Origin: Agaricus subrufescens
Taxonomy: Eukaryota; Basidiomycota; Agaricomycetes; Agaricales; Agaricaceae
DNA: 64,000 nt
Direction of reading: 5' to 3'
NCBI GenBank assembly: GCA_029945375.1
Contig: CM057064.1
Span: forward strand, 1,426,001-1,490,000
The notes under the pieces are model-generated. The model was not told where the DNA came from, made no database searches, and saw nothing but the letters and a program-made list of their open reading frames with translations. Within the stretch, counting starts at the first letter, position 1; each line of letters begins with the position of its first letter. This document shows positions 54,294-64,000 of this stretch, piece by piece. The position numbers were made by a program, and so were the translations under genes.

Positions 54294-55652
54294 TTATTTG
54301 GAGTTTTTGAGAATATCTTTTGCATCATTTCCGGCGACTGCAGAGGGAACAAGCAGAAAATTAGGTGTCTCGTAGATTGAAAAGCAAGAAGCACGACTTG
54401 CCATTGAGAAGGAGACCTTGGGAATCAAGCATCACCTTGTTACCTGACGCTGACAGCTGCGCTGCAATTTCCCTGGCAGCCTCGAGGCGACGAAGCTCAA
54501 GGAAACCCTTGTTCTTGCGCAATGACTCTCCTACAAGCTCCGCCGCTTGAGCTTCACCCTGTGCACGAACAATGATGGACTATCAAGGAAGTGTGAGTTC
54601 CGAACTGCGCATCATCAAGCGAAGTTGAGTAGTCAGCGTACCTGCTTTTCTTGAATAGCCTGGTCAACCAGGAAAGCGGCGCGCAAAGCTGTTTGTTGTG
54701 CAACCTAAGAAGCCTTGATGAGACTTCCATTTCCTTACGTTACGCGAATTTGACTGACCTGTTTTGCTTCGACAGCGTGTGTGAACTCGGGAGAGAACGC
54801 AACGTGGGTGATTGAGACATCATCGAGTACCACATTGAAACGGAGGGCTCGTTGTGTCAAGTTCTCGCGAACAAGTCGAGACACCTGAAAACGGGTTAAC
54901 TTGTCGGGCCTTTTAGGTGAAGCAAAACAGCTCGACATACGTGCTCTCGCTGAGTGATCAACTGGCTGGCATTGAATTGAGCAACGACACTCTTTAAAAC
55001 TTCATTGACAATGGACGGAAGAACTCGTTCATCGTAGTCTTGGCCAAGTTCACGATAAATTACTGGAAGGTTATTCTGGAAGGGGCGGGAGAGAACACGA
55101 CATGTAATGTTAACCATTTGCAGATCTGTAGCATATGAGTTTATGGGACGGCAACTATGAAATGACCTGGAACTTGACCTTTTGTTCCTGTAAGGCTTGC
55201 AATGCTCCGTGGCTTTGCTCGAATATCAAAGATAATGGGCCTCTCCAACCAGGGTAACTAAAACAATCATATAACGGATATCCTGTATAGGTATATAGTA
55301 CGCACCACCAAATGAGTGCCTTCACTGTATATTTCTGGTTTGACACCATGTATACTGAACGGCATGTCGTGTGAGAACGGTCTTGAAAATTCACGCAACA
55401 CGAAAGCTTACCGGCTATACTTGATTGCACGGTGACCACCATCGACTAAGTGAAACGTCAGGGCACTGAAATAGGCTTTGTTGTAAAAGACAGACCGTTG
55501 AACAAGCTTGCGTTGAGAGCAAAACCTCCAGCAACCAAGGCAATGAGGAGACCGCTGCCAGCAAATAGACCCTTTGGTGGACCACCCGAGCCTCCACCTC
55601 CGACGGCTCGGAGTTGTCTCGCCATTCTTCTGAAAGCTTCTTGACCGTCCAT
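54294..55652 (-). CDS. PHB2: Prohibitin-2 (PHB2)
   Basis: ATG 55652 gives [20 protein letters not shown], a membrane segment ([18 protein letters not shown]), [142 protein letters not shown] and [18 protein letters not shown], then [14 protein letters not shown]. The next joint is best explained by a GC-AG intron (54338-54401, G|GCAAGT..CTAAT..CTGCAG) leading to [14 protein letters not shown] and TAA at 54294-54296. If unspliced, the protein would instead end at 54361 with an unrelated tail. Prohibitins form ring complexes in the inner mitochondrial membrane with Phb1 and stabilise new membrane proteins and cristae. It is divergent from the PQ-loop gene. Confidence 0.92.
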
Positions 55653-55933
55653 AGCTCAGGTGTAAATTCGGCAAACAGACGCGAACACAATGTGACACGG
55701 CAGGCAAGGTCGGTGATCCATCATGTCACACACTAAAACTTTGGTTATCTTGTCACGTTCTCCACGACATAGAATATACGAGTGCATCGGCGTCTAAAGA
55801 TATGCTGACATGTGCTTGACGGCAGTGCCTTTCAGCCACATGGACCGGAGTTGAAATCGAAAATTTCAGCCTTCCAGAACGCAGGACCCTGGACCGCCAT
55901 TCTTCTTTACTACTGCTACTACTACTACTTACC
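55653..55933. promoter_or_regulatory. 281-bp divergent promoter (PHB2 / PQ-loop)
   Basis: Contains a short trinucleotide run (CTACTACTACTACTTACC, 55916-55933) just before the PQ-loop ATG. Minus-strand frames in it are not convincing. Confidence 0.45.
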
Positions 55934-57111
55934 ATGATAGACCACAATGGCCTGAGCAGCATCGTACGAGTTTCCCACTTCCTAACCTCATAAACGAGAT
56001 TAAAGTTTCAATCTAGTTTGGCTGGATATCTATTGCCTGCTGGTATGACAATGCAGCCCTTTGGAATTTACGTATTAATAAAAGTCACTCATTTTTAGGA
56101 TCGTGGTTTACTCTCCACAGATATACGAAAATTATTCACTACAGTCGGGGAATGGTCTCAGTGTGGCCTTTGTCTTGATATGGCTATTCGGTGACTTTTG
56201 CAATCTCAGCGGTGCCCTGGTCGCAGATTTGCTACCGACTATCGTTATCCTCGATAGCTACGTGAGTCCGCCTTTCGCCGTAGACGCAATCTTTCGATAA
56301 CGCTGAAAAACAGTACGTGCTGTGCGACGTCACGCTCTTCTGCCAAATCTACTACTACCGCTGGAAGCACGGACACACCATAGAAAACGGAGAGACCGAG
56401 CCATTACTTCCAGAAGAAGAGCGAGACAAGTCTGACAAGCGTCTGAGTGCAAAGACTTTGACAATGCGCTACACCGGCGCTCTCATTTTTGTCTGCCTAG
56501 TCGGAACGACAGCGTGGTGGATTTCCAATGACGGCAAACACAAAGAGACAGTGGGACACAAACTTTCCAAATGGGACTTTTGGACCAGCCAGATACTTGG
56601 GTGGTTGAGCTGCACGTCTTTCGTAAGTTGATTAAATTTTTTTGCTCCGCCGATCCGAACTTATACTCGGCCTTGTGAACCAGATTGGCGCGCGGATTCC
56701 GCAGATAGGTAAGTATTGTTGCCCCTGGTTCGCGCGGTCGGTGCTGATGATCACAAGCCAAAAATTTCAAGACGAGGTGCGAAGGGCTGTCGCCCGCACT
56801 GTTCTTCTTTGCGATATGTGGAAATGTTGCGTTTGGTGCGTCCATTTTGGCCAAGAGCATGGATCTGGAGTACATTGTCATCAACGCGAGCTGGCTGGCA
56901 GGTAAGGACGGCGAAACGGCAGCGGTCAGCACCGGGACTGACGACACTGACAGGGAGCCTGTTAGTTGTGGCGCTGGATGTAGCTGTAAGTGGGCGCATT
57001 ATTGCGTGAGTGGGCGATGCTGACTCGGCACAGGTGCTGTGCCAATTTGCGGTGTACCGCGCACAGGATGGGGCCGGGACAGTAGATAGACATTGTATCA
57101 GGGTAGAGTAG
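55934..57111 (+). CDS. PQ-loop vacuolar/lysosomal amino-acid transporter (Ypq family)
   Basis: ATG 55934 encodes MIDHNGLSSI. Introns then join FGWISIACW, IVVYSPQIYENYSLQSGNGL, SVAFVLIWLFGDFCNLSGAL, VLCDVTLFCQIYYYRWKHGH, a cytosolic loop (TEPLLPEEERDKSDKRLSAK), MRYTGALIFVCLVGTTAWWI, SQILGWLSCTSF, IGARIPQIAKNFKTRCEGLS, PALFFFAICGNVAFGASILA, LEYIVINASWLAG, GLTTLTGSLLVVALDVA and VLCQFAVYRAQDG. TAG is at 57109-57111. Two PQ motifs (SPQIYEN and RIPQIAKNFKTRCEGLS) and seven hydrophobic spans match PQLC2/Ypq1-3/Rtc2, which export cationic amino acids from vacuoles. Length about 330 residues. The dileucine LLPEEE loop is a plausible vacuolar sorting signal. Confidence 0.9.
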
Positions 57112-57347
57112 CTGATGGGAGGCCGGATAAGGGGGGGGTGGCCCGGGGCTGCGGGCAGGGGTCGGAGGGGAGATGCCTCGTTGCGCTCCTCGTGTCCAAG
57201 ATGTTCATTACCACATCCCACGTTGCAGGTCATTCCTCCGTTGTTCTGGATGTAAAACATCTGCACGCTTTCCGCCTCGTGGTCCCAGAATGCTTATAAT
57301 CCCCTCCCCCCGCCCTGTAAATCGCTCCTTATCGTTATTTAAGTCTT

Positions 57348-59116
57348 ATGGCCCCCGTCGCCTTCGACGCCCCCCCGAGGTTCCCGTTCGCCGCCACCTT
57401 CCTCAGCGCCAACCACGATGACATCTATCCCCCCCGGCAGCCCTCCAGCCGTAAGATATCATCTCTCCGCGAGGCTATCAACGCCCTCGACGCCCAGATG
57501 GCCCAGCTCATGTCGCGGCGCCAGGTCCTCAAGTCCCAGCTCGAGCAGGAAGTCCGCCTGCAGTCCCCCGTCGTCCGCCTCCCAAGCGAGCTGCTGTCCT
57601 CCATCTTCGTCATGGGCGTGCTGGGCATGGGCGACGAGGATCCAATCATGGTTCCGACATTGATGTTAGTTTGGTGCGTTAATAGTCTATCTTCGGTCCC
57701 GCAGCTGGTGTTCATTTGCGATAATAGCCGCTATTGGGCAGAAGTGGCGTTGAACACCCCGAAACTGTGGGCAAAAGTCACCATCAGTCCTCACGATCCC
57801 ATCGACAAAGCCCGCAGAAGACTCGAGCGTTCGAAATCATGTCCCCTCGATGTCACGGTCAACTTTGCCCCGCGTCTGGACAACTCGTACAGCGTCAGCG
57901 AGCAAGTCATGCTCGCCATGGACCTTCTTCGGCCCGCCTTGTGGCGGACAAGGTCCTTTTCTCTGAGCGTCCCAAACCGCTCGCAAGTCCACGCTGCCCT
58001 CCTTCAATGGAAAGACGATGCCCCCTTACTAGAAACTCTATCCATTCATATACATCATTCAATACAGGAAGACCATAAAGCGACGCCAACGGCTCCCCTC
58101 TTCATTGGCAACACGCCTCGTTTGCGCTCATGCTCCTTTACGTCGTTCAATTTCGGATGGGACTTGCGCTTGCTCACGCGTCTTCGCGTCCTCAAGCTTG
58201 GTGGTTACTTCAACGGCTCCACTCCGTCACCCTCGACCCTAATCGCTGTCCTACGCCAGTGTCCAGGATTAGAGGAACTTGCTCTTCGCCATATCGCCGA
58301 TGTAGATTCGTACCCCTGCGGTACTCAAGAAGACACTATTTCCGAAGTTCTGCCTTCTACTAATAAAATCATTCATCTCGCACGCCTCAAGAAAGCCTCG
58401 TTCTATTATACTGGGAATGCTCTCACGCAACACATCATGTCCCAGATTGCTTTTCCAAACTTGGAGCAACTCGAGCTTTGTTACCTGCAGGATATCAACT
58501 CAATTATCAAGTACCTGCATACTCAAGCTCTCACTAGCATCTCATTAAAGTCCCTCCGCATCGAGTCATGCCTCCTCAACGAGATGTCGTTTGTGAAACT
58601 TTTATATCGTCTATCTTCCCTGACAGTTCTGGAAGTCGTCGATATGGAAGATCTGACCTCTTACTTTTTGAAGGTACGCGCTCTCACCCATTATCTGATT
58701 TTTCTCTGGGAAAATAATAACAATAATATATTGATCAGGCATTGACATCTTCACAACCGTGGATCTGTCCTCGCCTCGAGGACATCAACATCGATGGTTG
58801 TACAAGCCTAGACTGGGATTCTCTACGAACATTTGTCGAAGCGCGTCTTCCTCCCAGTCCAAACGGGTTCGCTCGATATCACACCTCTGCCATGTCAATG
58901 TCTACTTCCGCCTCAGAGGCGGCGGCATCTCAAGCCCGCGCCAAAGTCAACTATACTACCCACTCTGGGATTCTAAAACCAGAGAGATTGCGCTCTATAG
59001 ATGTCACGCGGTGCAGTCAGATCAGCTGGGAAATGATACAATGGCTCAAAATGTATGTAGCTGAGGTGCGATGCGAATCGGCTAAAGGGGTTTGGGGAGA
59101 GAATGTCCTATCATAA
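57348..59116 (+). CDS. F-box/leucine-rich protein
   Basis: ATG 57348 gives MAPVAFDAPPRFPFAATFLS, then a predicted coiled coil (REAINALDAQMAQLMSRRQV, LKSQLEQEV) and an F-box-like stretch (SPVVRLPSELLSSIFVMGV, LMLVC joined by an intron at 57674-57728 to RYWAEVALNTPKLWAKV). This coiled coil then LPxELLxxIF..VCRxWxxVAxxTPxLW is the standard mushroom F-box architecture. LRR-like segments follow (LRVLKLGGYF, LEELALRHIAD, LEQLELCYLQDINSIIKYL, LTVLEVVDMEDLTSYFLK). A second intron (about 58673-58738) leads to WICPRLEDINIDGCTSLDWD. Stop TAA ends at 59116. It is a probable SCF adaptor; substrate unknown. Confidence 0.85.
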
Positions 59117-59354
59117 CAGGGCATTTGTGCCAACCCTTCGTGCGGTTGATCTGATATATTTACAAGCAGATAACAAATTATGCATTCTCTTGCGGTGCGG
59201 ACTTTTTTTTTTTCTAGAAACGATAATACTCCACTATTTTCTATTTACGTGGTAACCTTATCTCCCGGATGGATGGAAAAAAAAAGAATATTGTATTTTA
59301 GATACCATAATACACCGACTGCAGCGGAAAAAAAGTCAATCTGAAGTCTGTCAT

Positions 59355-60608
59355 CTATGAATTCATATAAGCGAGCAGGTTTTGACGTTTCTCGTCTTCT
59401 GAACGTTTTTGTCTCTCAAACCCCCTACGCCCACGTCCGAACTTTTCTCTTCGTTTTCGTGCTTCTTGTGCGGCTTTCATATGAGCTGCTAGTGCTGCAG
59501 CGTGGTGGGTGACGCGCTTCACAGAAGCTTTATATGGACCTTCTGTTTTAGCTTTCAACCCAATGCCCAGTCGATCCAACTTTAAGACAGTCGCTATTGG
59601 TGTTAATAAAGCTGTGCGTCCATGCGAGTTGTCAGAAGATTCATTTGTTTTATCGAATCCGACATCCTCGCTGTGGGCTTCTTCGAATTCCTTCTTTGAA
59701 ACAATATCATCTTCTGCTTCCCCCTCCTCCTCCTCTTCTTCTGATTCATTGTCCGACAATGTAAGGTCAATGACGTCGTAATTGTGTTCATTCCTGACGT
59801 CAGAGTCATCGTGACCATCCTGTAGCCGACGTTTCTTCTCAGATACCACATCCGACGAGGGACCATGTTTCCCCTTGTCAGTATATGACGTCGGTTCTGG
59901 ACTGGGTATTGATGCCGTGTATGTGCGTCTCGAATCTCCTACACCAAGAGCTTCCCCTTCATTCCATCCACCTTTTTGTAACATTGTAAAACCTCTATTA
60001 GACGGACCGATCTCCAACCATACCGGCGGATGATATTTCGGTTCAGAAGGTAATGGTGGAGGTTCTCGAGCAAGTATATCTGCCAGAGTGGGTGGTGGAG
60101 TAGATGGAGTACTGGGAGGTGCTGATTGAAGAACTTTCTGGATAAACCAATCATTCTTGTTCTTCTTTAACCGCGACCGATTAAGCACAGCACTAGTAGA
60201 CTCCCTAGTAGACTCCTCTATTGATGAAGAAGAAGTTGGAATTGGAGCAGAAGAGGGTCGAGGCTGATGCGAAGTTGAAGGACCAGAGTCATTGGCAATA
60301 GCCAAAGAACGATACCAAGATGATAATGATGTTCCAAGTGTTGATTTCCGAGTAGTCTCTTTTGATGTAGATAGTCCTACATCATGATCGAAGTCATATG
60401 AAACAGTGGCAGGTACAAATTTTGGAGGAGGTCGCTGAGTTCGGAGAAATGACGCAGAAGCTGCCTCCCTCCAGAGTGTATCGTCATCAGGTTCCTTTGT
60501 GGTATCTGTTTCACCAGTATCGGAGGTTTGACCCGTCTCTCGCTGTAATCGTTCCTTGTCCTTATCAGGGTCATAACGAGAGTAAATGGTGAAGCTGGTA
60601 GTAGCCAT
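59355..60608 (-). CDS. G-patch-like nuclear protein, intronless
   Basis: One uninterrupted 417-codon frame runs from ATG 60608 (MATTSFTIYSRYDPDKDKER) to the stop ending at 59355. This is unusual in so intron-rich a region. The N-terminal half is low-complexity Ser/Thr/Pro. The middle has NDWFIQKVLQ, TLADILAREPPPLPSEPKYH, VWLEIGPSNRGFTMLQKGGW and NEGEALG, a G-patch-like signature (GxxxLxxxGWxxGxxLG). Then come an acidic Glu run and PIATVLKLDRLGIGLKA, which resembles the second half of a G-patch (TPIxxxxxxxRxGIG). The C-terminus is basic (KRREKFGRGRRGFERQKR), typical of RNA-binding nuclear proteins. It probably binds a DEAH helicase or RNA. Nearest named relatives are GPATCH-type proteins; I would not name it. 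Confidence 0.75.
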   Translation of the reverse strand: MATTSFTIYSRYDPDKDKERLQRETGQTSDTGETDTTKEPDDDTLWREAASASFLRTQRPPPKFVPATVSYDFDHDVGLSTSKETTRKSTLGTSLSSWYRSLAIANDSGPSTSHQPRPSSAPIPTSSSSIEESTRESTSAVLNRSRLKKNKNDWFIQKVLQSAPPSTPSTPPPTLADILAREPPPLPSEPKYHPPVWLEIGPSNRGFTMLQKGGWNEGEALGVGDSRRTYTASIPSPEPTSYTDKGKHGPSSDVVSEKKRRLQDGHDDSDVRNEHNYDVIDLTLSDNESEEEEEEGEAEDDIVSKKEFEEAHSEDVGFDKTNESSDNSHGRTALLTPIATVLKLDRLGIGLKAKTEGPYKASVKRVTHHAAALAAHMKAAQEARKRREKFGRGRRGFERQKRSEDEKRQNLLAYMNS

Positions 60609-61350
60609 TAAAGAAGGACTTAATCAATTAGTGACTCGTTTATAGCTGCGCTGACTAAGCATAGTGAAATGCCTACAAGTTATAATAAGCGTTATACCAA
60701 GCAAGCCGATAGGTAAAACAGATTATCTCTTCCCTGTATTGAGCCCCCAGCCACCAGAGCCGCAATTAGTTTACGTCCAAGGGGATAAGGCTACAAAAAG
60801 GACGCGTTCACGTTCACACGCACCACATAGAAGTGGCTTTTTGGCTCTAATACCCTTCCATCAGGAGCACGTTTTTCACCAAAAATACTTCACTCGGCCT
60901 TCTATTAGTCTTAGCAGTCTAGAACCCATATCTCTCTTAATGTATCTAGAAGTTATAATTAAATTAACCAGTTCATTGTGTATTGTTCCCATAATACTTG
61001 TTTACTCGAGGTAATGAACTCAGACAGAGAGCAGTATATGTTGGACAGCGGAACGAACCAACGCCACTTGGAGTTCTAGTAGCATTGGTCATTTAAGGCT
61101 TCAGCATCAATTTCCCGGGTTTTCAAGGTGACAGAAGGCGTGAATGTGGTCATAGGACCAGCACCTTTGTCTCCAAAACTATTGACCTCAGTCAATTTTA
61201 CCCGGGTGAAAGAAGGGACTTCAATGTATCTTGCCTATAGACAATCAGCCTACATGACAATGGAGACAAAGCGAAAGCAGAAACTGACCTTACAAATTGA
61301 TTCGTCCAAGTAAATTTGTATTGTATATGAAAATTGAGTATAAAAAAACA
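60609..61350. other. intergenic region
   Basis: Upstream of the G-patch gene and downstream of the GCFC gene. Frames such as 60664-61014 show no motif. A-tracts occur near 61340. Confidence 0.4.
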
Positions 61351-64000
61351 TCAAGTCCCCGTGCTCTGCTGCAGCCGAGCAGTCAACAATTCTCTAGGTA
61401 ATATACTCGCAATCTAAACGAGGATAATTAGTTAATAGTAGTGGATGAAGAATGAAAGCACTGACATCTTTAGCGACTTTTTCTCCGCCAACATCCCAAC
61501 CGCTTTCCGCAATATTTAGCACACAGTCATCCACTAATCGACCTATAAGCAGCCCAATACCGTGTTGTCCGCCCGTAAACTTTTGCCATCTCAACATGTT
61601 TTTCAATAGTTTGATCCGCCGAGCCAAGAATCTTTGACGGGCTGGAATAGCTTCAGGATTGAACTGCGACGGACCTTTGATTACAGAGTCGAATTTTCTG
61701 ATAAGATTCTCCGTATCAGCGACCGCATTTTGGAATACCACCATGGTAGATTTGCGAATGTTCTATAATGGAATTTAATAAAGAAGAACCATCTATGAAT
61801 ATACAAGCACTTACCTGAAGTTTCACATTACCTTCCTCAACGCTAGCGTCAACTTCCTCGATAAGGTCGATGATTCTTCGTATGTGCCGTCCCGAATATA
61901 CATCCAAAGCACCACCTTCTATTATTTTACATATTCTTGGAATAACAGCTGTAGAGATCATGGAAGCGACAAGGTCTCCATCTGGGCCCAGTTCCTCGTC
62001 TCCATACTTACTCCGCGGCCTCGAGTATTCATGGAGTCCTTTATACCACTTGAAAGTATCAAGACTTTTATGGTCCTATACGTGAATTAAGCCCACCAGA
62101 TCTTAGAAACTATACAGATGCGCCAAAGACTCACCTCTATGCAGTCCCAACCGACCATTTCCAATCTAACCCAAAACTCCCAAACACCTACCACACCCAA
62201 TCCTCCCCAAGCATTAACATAATCGTCAGCATATTTTTCTCTCCATGATGCCCATCTGCCTTTCCCAGGGTCTCGAAACTCTTCTGCTCTTACGTCGGCG
62301 AGTACTTCCTTTTTCCGTGAGGAAAGAGAAGCAACAGCAGAAGCATACGCCTCATCATCATGAGAAGGTAACGATGAGTCGGTTGAATAACCCTCTTCCT
62401 CGGTTTTCTGTGCTCTCGACCTCTCCAAGCGAAACTTTCTTCGTTCCAAACGCGCCATGCGTCGTTCGCGTCGCAGAACAGCGGTAGGAGGCTTGGGTAT
62501 GATCATACCATTTTCATCGATTTCATCCGGCTCCTTATTTGACGACTCGGGTAGGGGACCAAGACACCATGAAAGATCATCCTCATCTTCAGCTTCTCGC
62601 CGATGTTTGACAAGATCATGTCTTTCTTGGAGAAGAGAGATCTGTTCCTCTTCAAGCTTCACTAGCATTGGGTCCTGGAAAAAAAAATCAGGCCAATGTC
62701 TATATACATTTATGTTGACAAACCTTTTCATCGAGGAACCCAGCGACGCCTTCCACCCAATCGCGGAAACTCTCGAACCAAGCTCGCTTCTCCTCTGCGT
62801 TGCCGACCATCTCGCGCATCTCTTTCTCCCGTTGTTCAACTGCATCCCTTTCCTGGGCGATATTCTCAAGAGTAACTGTGTTACTTGCATGGGACGTCGT
62901 GAGTTTCGTCAACTGCTCAGAAAGACGTGTTAGCGCTGGAGCGAGTGTTGGTATCTGTGCAATTGGAGGAACTAGATGATCGTCAATATCATGAGCATCC
63001 AATGGAGAGCCTACACATACTTGGAGCTGGTTTATACACTTTCTTCGTTGCGGTAGGCGCTAACTCTGAGGTCAGATGTCCACCTCTCCTTAGCTGTTCT
63101 TGTTCCCATTCTATGGTTTCCTCGTCCTCGTCTTCTCTGACGTTTAGTTAGTAAATTATACCCTCAACAAGAGCAAAGCATCACATACGCATCCGCGATC
63201 AATTCCTGCATTGTGGTACGACGATCAGTTGCCGCCTTTTTTCTAGCTTTCTTGCCGAGTGCAATACGTTCCTGAGCACTTGTGTATTCCGCGAACTCTG
63301 CATATCAAATTAGTCGTTTGAAGGAAGATGATTGGTATAACAATATGACATACCGTCATCGCCTTCACCTAGCTCGTCCTCTTCCCTAACTAACCGAGAC
63401 TCGGGATGTGGACCGGCATCGACATCTTCGCGCCTTGTCACGCTCAAAGATATAAAATCTTCTTCATTAGATATCCCTGTCTTCCGTAGACGCTCTCGAC
63501 GATCTTTCGCGCTTTTGATTATGGATTCAGAATGTATGACTGTTGCGCTATCCTCTACGATTTTGTCAATATGATGAAATATACCAGCTAAAAGACATAC
63601 CCATGTCAATGTCCATGACTTGACTAGATGACTCAGGTTCACTAGAAACAGAAACAGTCGCTGTAGTCGTAGACGGTCGCGAGGATGGGGTATTCGCTTT
63701 CAGTTCATTAAGGTAGGCTTGATCATATTTTGGGCCGTCGTTCGAAGATATCGTAGCCTGGTCTAGGTTTAGAGGAACACTTCTGCAAGGTTCAAGGTTG
63801 TTCAGCAATGAACCTTCGAATATCATAAATGCCACTGACGATGGGTGTTTTCCAAGTGCAAGTTTACGACTTAGGCTGGATTTCTTGACCTGGAAAACCT
63901 CTCCGCCTTCTTCCTGGTGAGTAATTTCAGTAGTTATTGAACACAGAATATAAGGTATTCACCGACCTCGTCGTCTCCACCAAAACTCAATTTCGACTTG
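61351..64000 (-). CDS. GCFC-domain splicing factor (PAXBP1/GCFC1-like), 5' end outside window
   Basis: The gene enters from the right edge with KSKLSFGGDDE, a motif typical of the N-terminal part of this family, and continues through many short exons to TGA 61351-61353. Visible segments are IVEDSATVIHSESIIKSAK, AQERIALGKKARKKAATDRR, IEWEQEQLRRGGHLTSEL, LAPALTRLSEQLTKLTTSHA, RAWFESFRDWVEGVAGFLDE, VKLEEEQISLLQERHDLVKH, SSRKKEVLADVRAEEFRDPG, GRWASWREKYADDYVNAWGG, LGVVGVWEFWVRLEMVGWDC, WYKGLHEYSRPRSKYGDEEL, GPDGDLVASMISTAVIPRIC, GRHIRRIIDLIEEVDASVEE and FILARRIKLLKNMLRWQKFT-like text near 61610. The last exon is IASILPRELLTARLQQSTGT. W-x-xF..WR..Y..xY-x-NA-x-G-x-Lx-x-xxPx-xR-like order identifies GCFC (PAXBP1, ILP1), linked to spliceosome turnover. 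Start not in window. Confidence 0.85.

Noticed and set aside
55753..55962. Minus-strand Ser-rich frame
   Set aside because: It overlaps the PQ-loop first exon and the PHB2 promoter; the Ser run is the antisense of a trinucleotide tract.

Overview
The window is nuclear DNA of a mushroom-forming basidiomycete (Agaricomycetes). The evidence is gene-dense DNA on both strands, many short introns of about 47-65 bases with CTRAY-like branch points, an intron-bearing tRNA gene, and proteins that read as fungal orthologues. These include a multicopper oxidase, Rna1, Mob1, Cox20, Rot1, Nca2, His1 and Msh5. No virus, plasmid, CRISPR or bacterial operon was seen. Introns were placed by eye from splice signals and protein continuity, so exon ends are approximate unless stated. 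CDS coordinates run from start codon to stop codon and include introns.

Layout. 1-7.9 kb: a partial Ser-rich protein (-), a DCAF4-like WD40 protein (+), a Cdc25-like rhodanese phosphatase (+) and COX20 (-). 8-10 kb: non-coding DNA with a perfect 19-bp-arm hairpin. 10-12.2 kb: a multicopper oxidase with an altered copper site. 13-20 kb: a dense block with a DUF3605 protein, an all-helical protein, RanGAP (RNA1), two tandem MOB1 genes, phosphopantothenoylcysteine decarboxylase and tRNA-Lys(UUU). 20.3-25.6 kb: a membrane-anchored aldo-keto reductase, a homeodomain protein and a small membrane protein. 25.8-28.2 kb: one member (A) of an uncharacterised fungal family next to its own gutted duplicate. 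28.2-33.3 kb is gene-poor. 33.3-35.7 kb: proteasome beta-6 and ROT1. 35.7-39.6 kb is gene-poor. 39.7-47 kb: an F-box protein, then a tandem duplication carrying family members B and C, a broken 5' piece of HIS1 and the intact HIS1. 47-64 kb: NCA2, MSH5, prohibitin-2, a PQ-loop vacuolar transporter, an F-box/LRR protein, a G-patch protein and a partial GCFC-domain (PAXBP1-like) protein.

Most genes are housekeeping genes and form no single pathway. Mitochondrial functions recur (COX20, NCA2, prohibitin-2, probably the 24.6 kb protein), as do cell-cycle and nuclear functions (MOB1 x2, RNA1, Cdc25-like, MSH5). Several neighbours are head-to-head with very short shared promoters: 47 bp for RNA1/MOB1, 82 bp, 112 bp, 246 bp and 281 bp. 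The most unusual observations are the duplication that trapped a dead HIS1 fragment, the gutted duplicate of gene A, the laccase with a type-2 copper ligand changed to Tyr, a homeodomain lacking Asn51, and three likely GC-AG introns.
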